Part shown: positions 42,801 to 50,884 of the stretch, one piece after another
How the letters are laid out: each line of letters starts with the position of its first letter
Position numbering within the stretch: position 1 is the first letter of the stretch
Assembly (NCBI RefSeq): GCF_009830125.1
Contig: NZ_WUPT01000001.1
Coordinates: forward strand, 62,001 to 126,000
Length of the DNA: 64,000 bases
Reading direction: 5' to 3'
DNA from: Kangsaoukella pontilimi
Lineage (GTDB): Bacteria; Pseudomonadota; Alphaproteobacteria; Rhodobacterales; Rhodobacteraceae
Notes under the pieces: model-generated
Told to the model about the DNA's origin: nothing
Databases searched by the model: none
The model's input: the letters and a program-made list of their open reading frames with translations, nothing else
Program-made: the position numbers and the translations under genes

Positions 42801-42989
42801 TTGGAAGACGAAAAGAAGCAGAAGAGCAGCCGAAGGGACTTCCTGAAACTTGCGGGCACGGCTGCGCCGGTTGCCGCCGTGGCGATGGCCACGGGCGCGA
42901 CTGAAGCCGCCGCCGAAGAGGCGCCGACAAGCCTCGGTATGAAAAAGACGGGTCACGTCAAGCAGTACCTCGATACAGCGCGATTCTGA
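42801..42989 (+). CDS. Formate dehydrogenase region TAT-target small protein
   Basis: 62 residues from a TTG start with an excellent AAAGGGAGGATCACC upstream. The twin-arginine motif SSRRDFLKLAGT lies near residue 10, followed by a hydrophobic stretch (AAPVAAVAMATG) and a short mature tail ending QYLDTARF. This matches the small TAT-signal proteins known from fdh loci (FdhX-like, TIGR02811 type). It sits directly before fdhA; a role in assembly or membrane attachment is assumed. Confidence 0.82.
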   Translation: MEDEKKQKSSRRDFLKLAGTAAPVAAVAMATGATEAAAEEAPTSLGMKKTGHVKQYLDTARF

Positions 42990-43010
42990 GACAGCGGAGA
43001 TTTCGCAAGG

Positions 43011-43065
43011 GGGCGTGACGACGTCCGCCCTCGGACGAAAAGTCCCGGCGAGGCAACGGGCCGGG
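43011..43065 (+). other. Structured leader between fdh TAT protein and fdhA
   Basis: GGGCG (43011-43015) pairs with CGCCC (43026-43030), and CCCGGC (43044-43049) with GCCGGG (43060-43065), giving two short hairpins upstream of the fdhA ribosome-binding site. They could be simple mRNA structure or a control element; evidence is weak. Confidence 0.3.
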
Positions 43066-43083
43066 CAATAGGGAGACAGGAAT

Positions 43084-46068
43084 ATGCTCAGGAAAAAGAC
43101 AGGCGGGGCGTCGGCGATACGGTCCCGGTCGATCCTTTCCCAGGTTGGTGAGAAGAAGGTGGACCGCCGCGGATTCCTCCGCGGCTCGGGTCTGGCCGTA
43201 GGTGGCCTCGCAGCGCTGGCGACCGTTGGCGGGCGCGTCGCCCCGGCGGCAGCTCAGGCAGCGGCACAGGGCCGGGTCGAGATCGTCAAGTCGGTCTGCA
43301 CCCACTGCTCGGTCGGCTGTACCGTTCTGGCCGAGGTCGAAAACGGCGTCTGGACCGGTCAGGAACCGGCTTGGGACAGCCCCTTCAACCTGGGCGCCCA
43401 CTGCGCCAAGGGCGCGGCTGTCCGCGAGCACGCCCATGGCGAGCGTCGCCTGAAGTATCCGATGAAGCTGGAAGGCGGCGAGTGGAAGCGCGTCTCCTGG
43501 GAGCAGGCCATCGACGAGATCGGCGACCAGATGCTGTCGATCCGCGAGGAAAGCGGCCCCGACTCGGTCTACTGGCTCGGCTCGGCCAAGCACAACAACG
43601 AGCAGGCCTACCTGTATCGCAAGTTTGCCGCCTACTGGGGCACGAACAACATCGACCATCAGGCGCGTATCTGTCACTCGACGACGGTTGCCGGTGTGGC
43701 GAACACATGGGGCTACGGCGCCATGACCAACAGCTACAACGACATCCACAACAGCCGCGCGATCTTCATCATCGGCGGCAACCCTGCCGAAGCGCATCCC
43801 GTGTCTCTCCTGCACGTTCTGCGCGCGAAAGAGCAGAACAACGCGCCCCTGATCGTCTGCGACCCGCGCTTCACGCGGACCGCGGCCCATGCCGACGAGT
43901 ATGTCCGCTTCCGGCCGGGCTCGGACGTTGCGCTGATCTGGGGCATTCTCTGGCACATCTTCGAGAACGGGTGGGAGGACAAGGAATTCATCCGCACCCG
44001 CGTCTGGGGCATGGACCAGATCAAGGAAGAGGTCGCCCGCTGGACGCCAGAGGAAACCGAGCGTGTGACCGGGGTGCCGGGCAGCCAGCTCGAGCGCGTC
44101 GCGCGCACGATGGCGAACAACCGACCCGGCACCGTGATCTGGTGCATGGGCGGCACCCAGCACACCAACGGCAACAACAACACCCGCGCCTATTGCGTGC
44201 TGCAGCTTGCGCTCGGCAACATGGGCACCTCGGGTGGTGGCACGAACATCTTCCGCGGCCATGACAACGTGCAGGGTGCGACGGACCTTGGCGTCCTCGC
44301 CGACACCCTGCCGGGCTACTACGGTCTTGCGCCGGGCTCGTGGGCCCACTGGGCGCGCGTCTGGGAAGAGGATCTCGACTGGCTCAAGGGCCGCTTCGAC
44401 GTGATGGAAGGTGCCGGCACCGATGGTGCAGACCGCCTGATGATGAACGAGCGCGGCATCCCGGTCAGCCGCTGGATCGACGGTGTTCTGGAAGACCGCG
44501 AGGCCCTTCAGCAGCCCGACAACACGCGGGCGATGGTGCTCTGGGGCCATGCGCCCAACTCACAGACCCGTCTGCCGGAAATGAAGACGGCGATGGAAAA
44601 ACTCGACCTTCTGGTCGTGGTGGACCCGTATCCGACCGTCTCGGCGATTTTGCATGACCGGACCGACGGCGCCTACCTGCTGCCGGCGTGCACGCAGTTC
44701 GAGACCTATGGCTCGGTCACCGCGTCCAACCGCTCGCTCCAGTGGCGCGAGACGGTCGTGGAGCCCCTGTTCGAGAGCCGTCCGGACCACAACATCATGG
44801 CGATGTTCGCCCGGAAGTTCGGCTTTGATGACAAGTTCTTCCGCAATATCGAGGTGGTCGAGACCGACCGTGGCCCCGAGCCGAAGATCGAGGACATCAC
44901 CCGCGAGTTCAACCGCGGCATGTGGACGATTGGCTATACCGGCCAGTCGCCCGAGCGGATGCGCCTGCACATGGCCAACCAGCACACCTTCGACCGGACG
45001 ACGCTCCGGGCGAATGGCGGTCCTGCCGATGGCGACTACTACGGGATGCCGTGGCCCTGCTGGGGCACGCCTGAGATGAACCATCCGGGCACGGCGAACC
45101 TCTACGACATGTCGCTGCCGGTCTCGAAGGGTGGTCTGACGTTCCGGGCGCGCTTCGGCGTCGAGCGGGACGGCGACAACCTTCTCGCCGAAGGCGTCTA
45201 CAGCCAGGGTTCGGAAATCCAGGACGGCTATCCCGAGTTCACCATGCAGATGCTGCAGGACCTGGGCTGGGATGCCGATCTGACTGCTGAAGAGCGGGCC
45301 TCGATCGAGCGCGTCGCCGGTTATGTCCGCGAGGGCACGGCAGAGGTCGGTGAACAGTCCCAGCAGGGGCCATACCCGTCGGATTGGCAGCCGAAGATCG
45401 GCGGCGTCAACTGGAAGACCGACCTTTCCGGAGGCATCCAGCGGGTGGCGATTGCCCACGAATGCGCGCCCTTCGGCAACGCCAAGGCCCGCGCCGTGGT
45501 CTGGACCTTCCCCGACCCGGTGCCGACGCACCGCGAGCCGCTCTACTCGAACCGGCGCGATCTGGTGGCGGATTACCCGACCTACGACGACAAGACCTTC
45601 TGGCGCGTGCCCACCATGTACGCATCGATCCAGCAGAACGACTTCAGCCAGGACTACCCGATCATCCTGACCTCGGGCCGTCTGGTCGAATACGAGGGCG
45701 GCGGGGACGAGACCCGGTCGAACCCGTGGCTGGCCGAGCTTCAGCAGGACATGTTCGTCGAGATCAACCCGCGCACCGCGAACAACATCGGTATTCGGGA
45801 TGGGGCTCAGGTCTGGGTCGAAGGCCCCGAAGGCGGCAAGGTCAAGGTTATGGCCATGCTGACCGAGCGGGTCGCCGAAGGCGTCGCCTTCATGCCCTTC
45901 CACTTCGGCGGGCATTTCCAGGGCGAGGACTGGAGACACAAATATCCGGCAGGGGCGGACCCATACGTCCTTGGCGAAAGCTGCAACACCGCACAGACCT
46001 ATGGCTACGACTCCGTGACGCAGATGCAGGAGACCAAGGCCACGCTCTGCAAGATCACTGCGGCCTGA
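43084..46068 (+). CDS. fdhA: Formate dehydrogenase alpha (molybdopterin) subunit, cysteine type
   Basis: 994 residues. Twin-arginine signal (KKVDRRGFLRGSG near 22-34) for periplasmic export, the 4Fe-4S motif Cys72, Cys75, Cys79 and Cys107, and the active-site segment ARICHSTTVAG with Cys197 as the Mo/W ligand where E. coli FdnG/FdoG has selenocysteine. GGNPAEAHPVS and the C-terminal molydopterin-binding GHFQGEDWRHKYP region are as in respiratory FDH-N/O type enzymes. It oxidises formate to CO2 and passes electrons through FdhB and FdhC to quinone. The GGAGACAGG upstream is a good ribosome-binding site. Confidence 0.94.
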   Translation: MLRKKTGGASAIRSRSILSQVGEKKVDRRGFLRGSGLAVGGLAALATVGGRVAPAAAQAAAQGRVEIVKSVCTHCSVGCTVLAEVENGVWTGQEPAWDSPFNLGAHCAKGAAVREHAHGERRLKYPMKLEGGEWKRVSWEQAIDEIGDQMLSIREESGPDSVYWLGSAKHNNEQAYLYRKFAAYWGTNNIDHQARICHSTTVAGVANTWGYGAMTNSYNDIHNSRAIFIIGGNPAEAHPVSLLHVLRAKEQNNAPLIVCDPRFTRTAAHADEYVRFRPGSDVALIWGILWHIFENGWEDKEFIRTRVWGMDQIKEEVARWTPEETERVTGVPGSQLERVARTMANNRPGTVIWCMGGTQHTNGNNNTRAYCVLQLALGNMGTSGGGTNIFRGHDNVQGATDLGVLADTLPGYYGLAPGSWAHWARVWEEDLDWLKGRFDVMEGAGTDGADRLMMNERGIPVSRWIDGVLEDREALQQPDNTRAMVLWGHAPNSQTRLPEMKTAMEKLDLLVVVDPYPTVSAILHDRTDGAYLLPACTQFETYGSVTASNRSLQWRETVVEPLFESRPDHNIMAMFARKFGFDDKFFRNIEVVETDRGPEPKIEDITREFNRGMWTIGYTGQSPERMRLHMANQHTFDRTTLRANGGPADGDYYGMPWPCWGTPEMNHPGTANLYDMSLPVSKGGLTFRARFGVERDGDNLLAEGVYSQGSEIQDGYPEFTMQMLQDLGWDADLTAEERASIERVAGYVREGTAEVGEQSQQGPYPSDWQPKIGGVNWKTDLSGGIQRVAIAHECAPFGNAKARAVVWTFPDPVPTHREPLYSNRRDLVADYPTYDDKTFWRVPTMYASIQQNDFSQDYPIILTSGRLVEYEGGGDETRSNPWLAELQQDMFVEINPRTANNIGIRDGAQVWVEGPEGGKVKVMAMLTERVAEGVAFMPFHFGGHFQGEDWRHKYPAGADPYVLGESCNTAQTYGYDSVTQMQETKATLCKITAA

Positions 46069-46083
46069 GGGGAGGATTGAAGA

Positions 46084-46677
46084 ATGGCTAGAGCAAAGTT
46101 CCTCGTCGACGCCGAACGGTGCATCGAATGCAACGCCTGCGTCACCGCGTGCAAGAACGAGCACGAGGTGCCATGGGGCATCAACCGTCGCCGCGTCGTC
46201 ACCATCAATGACGGCTCGCCGGGCGAGCGCTCGATCTCAGTCGCGTGCATGCACTGCTCGGACGCGCCCTGCATGGCGGTCTGCCCGGTCGACTGTTTCT
46301 ACCAGACCGCCGACGGGGTGGTCCTTCACTCGAAGGACCTCTGCATCGGCTGCGGCTACTGCTTCTATGCGTGCCCCTTCGGTGCGCCGCAGTTCCCGCA
46401 GGCCGGCAATTTCGGCAGCCGTGGCAAGATGGACAAGTGCACCTTCTGCAACGGCGGCCCGGAAGAGGACATGACGCAGGTCGAGTTCAACAAGTACGGC
46501 CGCAACCGGATCGCGGAAGGCAAGCTGCCGATCTGCGCCGAAATGTGCGCCACCAAGGCGCTTCTGGCGGGCGATGGCGACGACGTGTCGGATATCTACC
46601 GCGAGCGCGTGGTGGCCCGCGGCTTCGGCTCGGGCGCATGGGGCTGGGGCACCGCCTACGGCCAGAAGGGCGGCTGA
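46084..46677 (+). CDS. fdhB: Formate dehydrogenase iron-sulfur (beta) subunit
   Basis: 197 residues with four 4Fe-4S cluster motifs: CIECNACVTACKNEH, CMHCSDAPCMAVCP, CIGCGYCFYACP and a final set CTFCNGG plus CAEMCATKA. This is the four-cluster DMSO-reductase-family electron-transfer subunit. It lacks the C-terminal membrane helix of E. coli FdnH, so attachment may rely on FdhC. It begins 15 bases after fdhA and is followed by a hairpin terminator candidate before the TPR gene. Confidence 0.93.
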   Translation: MARAKFLVDAERCIECNACVTACKNEHEVPWGINRRRVVTINDGSPGERSISVACMHCSDAPCMAVCPVDCFYQTADGVVLHSKDLCIGCGYCFYACPFGAPQFPQAGNFGSRGKMDKCTFCNGGPEEDMTQVEFNKYGRNRIAEGKLPICAEMCATKALLAGDGDDVSDIYRERVVARGFGSGAWGWGTAYGQKGG

Positions 46678-46721
46678 TCCCGCACCTTTGCTGTGGCGCC
46701 GTGCGTGCGTTGTGACATTGG

Positions 46722-46755
46722 GCGCTCCGGCTCAGGCCGGGGCGCTCTTGATTAA
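46722..46755 (+). terminator. Hairpin terminator candidate after fdhB
   Basis: GCGCTCCGGC-TCAG-GCCGGGGCGC makes a 10-base stem (one T-G pair) ending at 46745, followed by TCTTGATTAA. It may end most transcripts after fdhB, or attenuate so that the downstream TPR and cytochrome genes are expressed less. Confidence 0.5.
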
Positions 46756-46785
46756 GTAGCATCTGAACACTCGTCAAAGCCCCGG

Positions 46786-47775
46786 ATGGACCAGAAGGCG
46801 GAACCTGACAATGCGCTGACATTCGGCGACCCCGCCTTGCTGACGCGGGTCGCATGGACGTCGCGGTGGTGCCGCCGGACGCAAAGCGTTGAGTACGCCA
46901 AACGCGCGCTTGCGATCCTGAAGGGCGAGAAATCCCAACGAGCTATTACGCAACGCGGTCTCGCGCTGATGTGTCTTTCCTGGCAGGCGAAATGGCGCGG
47001 CGATTTCGACCTGTCCATGCAAGAGGCGCTGAGAGTCGAGGGCGCCCTGCCCGAAGACGCTTTTCCTGTCGAACGCGCGCATATCTATTCTGTTCTCGGC
47101 GTCATTCACTATTCGCGCCACCGGCTCGATCTTGCGGACTGCTCGGTTCAGCGCGGCCTGATGCTGGTCGCGCACATGGACAGCGAGCCGGCGCATGTGG
47201 ACCTGCTGACGACACTGGCGACGATTCAGCGGCACGGTGGCAATCGCCAAAGCGCGGGAGAGATCCTTGGCAAGGCGCGCAGCCTTGCGGAAGGTGCCGA
47301 ACTGGCGCGGGTGGAGCACAATGTCGCCCGATGGATGCAGGCCGACGACGCGCCCGCGCATGCGCTTGAACATGCCGAGCGGGCGCTTGAGCTGGCTGAC
47401 ACGTTCAACAACCGCGTGATCCTGCCTTACGCCCATGAGGTGGCGGGGGCTTGCCTGATCGACCTCGGTGAACTGGACCGGGCAGAAGCGCATTTCACTG
47501 ATGGTCTTACCATCGCAACCGAGGACGAGGATACGCGCGCCCAGTGCCAGATCGTCGGGTGGCACGCACAGCTGGAAAAGGAGCGCGGCAATCTCGGCCA
47601 GGCGCGCGACCTTTATCGCTTTGGGTCTGAAATCGCCCGGAAAATGGACTATACTCTTTGGGAGAAAATCTTCGCTCGCGGGCTGGCGGATGTTTACGAA
47701 GGGCTTGGCGACTTCAAGGCATCTGTCGAGGCGCATAAGATGGCCTGGAAGCTGGAAGCGGCGAAAAGACAATAA
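46786..47775 (+). CDS. Tetratricopeptide-repeat protein
   Basis: 329 residues made of about seven TPR-like helix pairs (for example GDFDLSMQEALRVEGALP, GELDRAEAHFTDGLTIATE, GNLGQARDLYRFGSEIARK, GDFKASVEAHKMAWKLEAAK). No signal peptide, membrane segment, DNA-binding or output domain, so a cytoplasmic scaffold. It lies between the beta and gamma subunit genes of formate dehydrogenase, with 108 bases and a hairpin before it and only 34 bases after it. I see no strong ribosome-binding site. It could be an assembly factor, or an unrelated insertion. Confidence 0.75.
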   Translation: MDQKAEPDNALTFGDPALLTRVAWTSRWCRRTQSVEYAKRALAILKGEKSQRAITQRGLALMCLSWQAKWRGDFDLSMQEALRVEGALPEDAFPVERAHIYSVLGVIHYSRHRLDLADCSVQRGLMLVAHMDSEPAHVDLLTTLATIQRHGGNRQSAGEILGKARSLAEGAELARVEHNVARWMQADDAPAHALEHAERALELADTFNNRVILPYAHEVAGACLIDLGELDRAEAHFTDGLTIATEDEDTRAQCQIVGWHAQLEKERGNLGQARDLYRFGSEIARKMDYTLWEKIFARGLADVYEGLGDFKASVEAHKMAWKLEAAKRQ

Positions 47776-47809
47776 GGCGGTGCTCCGGCACCCGGATGGG
47801 AGGATAATT

Positions 47810-49084
47810 GTGGTACACCTGATGCGACTTCTGGGCGTTGTCGCCCTGGCGCTTGCCTTTACTTCACCCATGGCCCTCGCGCAGTCGGCGGCCGAAACCG
47901 AAGCCGAGGCCGCGCCGAGCCGGGCCGAGACCGGCGGCGCCACCACCCTTGAGGATATCTTGCGCCGCCAGCGGGGCGAAGAAGTCGATATGGACTTCCG
48001 CCGCGAAAATACGGGCAGCCGGGACGGTGCCGCGTCGATCGCGGACCCGCTCGGCACCCTTGGTGGGGCCTCGGACCCCGAGCTATGGCGTGCGCTCCGC
48101 TTCGGAACCGCCGATGTGACCAGTCAGGTGCGTGCGCCCGGTGCCACGTTGCTGGTACAGGACAGTGGCATGAGCTGGCTCGAATTCCGCGAGGGCCCGC
48201 TCAGAACCTATGGCGGTTATTTCCTTCTTGGGGTGATCGGTCTTCTGGCTCTGTTCTTCCTGATCCGCGGGCGCATCCGCATCGGCGCCGGCCGCTCTGC
48301 CGCGACCATTCTGCGTTTCAAGGCTATCGAGCGCTTCGGGCACTGGCTTCTGGCCGGGTCGTTCATTCTGCTCGGTCTGACGGGGCTCTTCACGCTCTAT
48401 GCAAGGCTCGCCATCGGACGCCCCGAGACGGGGCTCTCCGACGAGGCCTCGATCATGGCGCGTCAGGACGGGGCGTGGCTCGAGACCGCGCTTCTCGGCG
48501 CGAAATGGATCCACAACAACGTCTCCTGGGCCTTCATGCTGGCGCTGGTCCTCGTTTTCGTGATGTGGGTCATCCACAACCTGCCCGACAAGACGGACAT
48601 CAAGTGGCTTCTGCAGGGCGGCGGCATCTTCACCAAGGCGCATCCGCCCGCGAAGAAGTTCAACGCGGGTCAGAAGCTGATCTTCTGGTCGGTCATCGTC
48701 CTTGGCGCCTCGATCTCTGCGTCGGGCCTGTCGCTCCTCTTCCCGTTTGAACTGCCGATGTTCGCAAAGACTTTCGCGCTTCTGAACGGCACTGGCCTGC
48801 CCGAAGCGGTGGGTTTGGGCGCTTTGCCCGAGACGCTGACACCTCATGCCGAGATGCAGTTGTCGCAGGCATGGCACGCCATCGTCAGCTTCGTCCTCAT
48901 GGGGATTATCATCGCCCATATCTATATCGGCTCGGTCGGCATGGAGGGCGCCTATGACGCCATGGGCTCGGGCGAAGTCGATCTGAACTGGGCCAAGGAG
49001 CACCATTCGCTCTGGGTGGAAGAGGTGCAGTCCAAGAACCCCCAGAAGATCGACGCGCCCGGCGGGGCCACCCCGGCCGAGTGA
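47810..49084 (+). CDS. fdhC: Formate dehydrogenase cytochrome b (gamma) subunit
   Basis: 424 residues from GTG 47810, chosen for GGGAGGATAATT directly upstream. There is a signal peptide (about 1-25), a periplasmic region of about 110 residues, a first transmembrane helix near 135-155, and four more helices in the cytochrome-b FDH-gamma domain: histidines in ERFGHWLL, KWIHNNVSW, QAWHAI and IIIAHIYIG are haem ligand candidates. It anchors FdhAB to the inner membrane and reduces quinone. The long N-terminal extracytoplasmic region before the core is common in alphaproteobacterial members. Confidence 0.92.
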   Translation: MVHLMRLLGVVALALAFTSPMALAQSAAETEAEAAPSRAETGGATTLEDILRRQRGEEVDMDFRRENTGSRDGAASIADPLGTLGGASDPELWRALRFGTADVTSQVRAPGATLLVQDSGMSWLEFREGPLRTYGGYFLLGVIGLLALFFLIRGRIRIGAGRSAATILRFKAIERFGHWLLAGSFILLGLTGLFTLYARLAIGRPETGLSDEASIMARQDGAWLETALLGAKWIHNNVSWAFMLALVLVFVMWVIHNLPDKTDIKWLLQGGGIFTKAHPPAKKFNAGQKLIFWSVIVLGASISASGLSLLFPFELPMFAKTFALLNGTGLPEAVGLGALPETLTPHAEMQLSQAWHAIVSFVLMGIIIAHIYIGSVGMEGAYDAMGSGEVDLNWAKEHHSLWVEEVQSKNPQKIDAPGGATPAE

Positions 49085-49085
49085 C

Positions 49086-50372
49086 GTGATCCGCGCGCTT
49101 GTCTGCCTGACGCTGATGGCGGCGCCGGCCGCCGCAGCGGATTTCCGGCTACTCGTCGGGCATGGCGGGCCGGTCATGGATGCCGCCGTCTCGCACGATG
49201 GCCGTCACGCGCTGACGGCCAGCTTCGACAACTCGGTCGGCTACTGGACCCTTGGCGGGGAAGAGGTGACCTGGCTCGAAGGCCATGAGGCGGCGGTCAA
49301 GACGGCGATCTTCCTGCCCGGTGGCCGCGCAGCCTCGGGTGGCGACGACTTTGCCATCGAGGTCTGGGACCTTCAGGCCGGTCAGAGACGCGAGCGTCTG
49401 GAGGGCCACAAGGGACAGGTCGCGTCATTGGCCGTGTCCCCCGACGGAGCGCTTCTGGCCTCGGCCTCGTGGGACGGCTCTGTGGGGCTCTGGCCGCTTG
49501 ACGGGCAGGGGGCGCCGCAGTTCATGACGGGGCACGAAGCGTCGGTCACCGATGTCGCTTTCTCACCCGACGGGACGCTTGTCTATTCCACCTCCGCCGA
49601 CGGCACGATCCGAGCTTGGGACGTGGCGACCGCGAGTGAGAAACGCCTGCTTCTTAGCCACGGCTTCGGGGTCAACACGATCCTCGTTGGCGACGGCTGG
49701 TTCGCCTATGGCGCGGTTGATGGCGGCACGCGGGTGATCGACAGCACGACCGATACGCTTCTGGCTGACCTCACGCTCGAGCGGCGCCCGATCCTGTCGA
49801 TGGCGCTCAGGCCGGATGGCGGCGAGATCGCCGTGGGCGACGGCGAGGGTTATGTGATGACCGTCTCGACCGAGGACTGGCGGATCAACGGCGACTTCCG
49901 CGCCGCAGCCAAGGGGCCGGTCTGGGCACTGGCCTATACCGGCGATGGCGAGGGGCTTCTGGGCGGAGGGATCGACGACACAGCCTATGTCTGGCCTGCC
50001 CATAACACGCTGGATGCACCGATCATGGCGACGGTCGAGCGCGGTTTTCTGAAGGATCCCGACAAGATGTCGAACGGCGAACGGCAGTTCCGCCGGAAAT
50101 GCTCGATCTGCCACAGCCTGACCGAGGATGGCGCGCGCCGGGCCGGGCCGACCCTCGCCGGCGTCTTCGGGCGAAAGGCCGGCACGGTGCCGGGGTATCT
50201 CTATTCCGAGACGCTGACCGGGCTCGATATCGAATGGAACGACGAGACCATCGACCTGCTCTTTGATCTGGGTCCGGATCACTATATCCCCGGCTCGAAA
50301 ATGCCGATGCAGGTCATTCAGAATCCAGACGACAGGGACGACCTGATCGCATATTTGAAGAACAATACCTGA
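49086..50372 (+). CDS. WD40 beta-propeller fused to c-type cytochrome
   Basis: 428 residues: signal peptide (1-18), then WD40-like repeats to about 310 (each with GH...D-G...S-A-S-x-D-x-x-V-x-x-W, for example VSPDGALLASASWDGSVGLW), then a cytochrome c domain. The haem site is CSICH (Cys339, Cys342, His343) and the distal ligand is Met406 in GSKMPMQ. It follows fdhC by one base, so it is part of the fdh operon. It would be a periplasmic haem protein, possibly an electron partner or structural element of the formate dehydrogenase. I do not know an experimentally studied homologue. Confidence 0.87.
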   Translation: MIRALVCLTLMAAPAAAADFRLLVGHGGPVMDAAVSHDGRHALTASFDNSVGYWTLGGEEVTWLEGHEAAVKTAIFLPGGRAASGGDDFAIEVWDLQAGQRRERLEGHKGQVASLAVSPDGALLASASWDGSVGLWPLDGQGAPQFMTGHEASVTDVAFSPDGTLVYSTSADGTIRAWDVATASEKRLLLSHGFGVNTILVGDGWFAYGAVDGGTRVIDSTTDTLLADLTLERRPILSMALRPDGGEIAVGDGEGYVMTVSTEDWRINGDFRAAAKGPVWALAYTGDGEGLLGGGIDDTAYVWPAHNTLDAPIMATVERGFLKDPDKMSNGERQFRRKCSICHSLTEDGARRAGPTLAGVFGRKAGTVPGYLYSETLTGLDIEWNDETIDLLFDLGPDHYIPGSKMPMQVIQNPDDRDDLIAYLKNNT

Positions 50373-50386
50373 AGGGAGACGATGCA

Positions 50387-50515
50387 ATGAAAGCCATGCT
50401 GACCGCCTTCGCCGCCATGGCGCTTATCGCGGTGGGTGCCTGGTTCGTGCTGGGCGAATATGCCGGTTTCGGTTCGGGTGACCGGCAGGCCGGCACCGCC
50501 GTTCGGATCGACTGA
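50387..50515 (+). CDS. Small single-helix membrane protein (fdh operon)
   Basis: 42 residues from ATG 50387, with GGGAGA 9 bases upstream and 14 bases after the WD40-cytochrome stop. It is one transmembrane helix (AMLTAFAAMALIAVGAWFVL) plus a Gly/Arg-rich tail. Codon use and spacing support a real gene. A small subunit of the formate dehydrogenase complex is possible, no more. Confidence 0.6.
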   Translation: MKAMLTAFAAMALIAVGAWFVLGEYAGFGSGDRQAGTAVRID

Positions 50516-50527
50516 CCGCACGATCCG

Positions 50528-50707
50528 ATGACGGATTACTTCGGGCTTCTGCAGCTCTTCATCATTTCACTTGCGCTCTGGGGGCTGACCGACGTCTGGC
50601 GCTCGGGGCGGAGCATGGGCGTGCGGCTGATCTGGTCGGCCGTTCTGATCCTGCCCATCTTCGGTTTCATCGCCTGGTTCCTGATAGGTCCCCGCGCCAC
50701 AGCCTGA
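50528..50707 (+). CDS. Small PLDc_N-type membrane protein
   Basis: 59 residues, ATG 50528, 12 bases after the previous stop. Two hydrophobic helices (LLQLFIISLALWGLTDVW and LIWSAVLILPIFGFIAWFLIG) match the phospholipase-D-N-terminal-like (PLDc_N) small proteins, whose second helix typically ends GxxxWFLxGPR. Last gene of the fdh operon. Function unknown. Confidence 0.65.
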   Translation: MTDYFGLLQLFIISLALWGLTDVWRSGRSMGVRLIWSAVLILPIFGFIAWFLIGPRATA

Positions 50708-50733
50708 ACCCCTTTCAATCCTGTGCACCCGGC

Positions 50734-50781
50734 CGCTCTCCGCAGGAGAGCGCCCAAAAATCCGGCATTCGCGCGGATTTT
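50734..50781 (+). terminator. Tandem hairpins ending the fdh operon
   Basis: CGCTCTCC-GCA-GGAGAGCG (50734-50752) is followed by AAAATCCG and CGGATTTT (50757-50781), an 8-base stem with AT flanks and then GATCCTTTG. Either could end transcription; both precede the metal-regulated promoter region. Confidence 0.6.
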
Positions 50782-50803
50782 GATCCTTTGTTCGTAGTCT
50801 CCC

Positions 50804-50855
50804 TTGACTTTTTGAGAATGGTTCTCATTTACTATGACATTGAGAATTATTCTCA
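50804..50855 (+). promoter_or_regulatory. Promoter region with two Mur/Fur-type boxes before the metal ABC operon
   Basis: TGAGAATGGTTCTCA (50813-50827) and TGAGAATTATTCTCA (50841-50855) are 15-base palindromes 28 bases apart. A TTGACT -35 candidate (50804-50809) lies just upstream; the -10 is probably in TTTACTAT. The TGAGAAT-n-ATTCTCA form is the Fur/Mur box of alphaproteobacteria, where Mur responds to manganese, so the operon should be shut off when metal is plentiful. Confidence 0.8.
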
Positions 50856-50884
50856 GACTATGGTCTCACGGGAGGATGAACGAC

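Noticed and set aside
42990-43083. Molybdenum-cofactor riboswitch before fdhA
   Set aside because: Only two short hairpins in 94 bases; too short and without the conserved elements of that riboswitch class.
43660-43690. Selenocysteine site in formate dehydrogenase
   Set aside because: The codon at the metal-ligand position is TGT (Cys197), not TGA, so no SECIS element is needed.
44560-46164. Long minus-strand open frame opposite fdhA (534 codons), and a similar one at 42958-44550
   Set aside because: Mirror frames of a GC-rich real gene; no family motifs, poor composition, no ribosome-binding site. The fdhA sense frame has all expected motifs.
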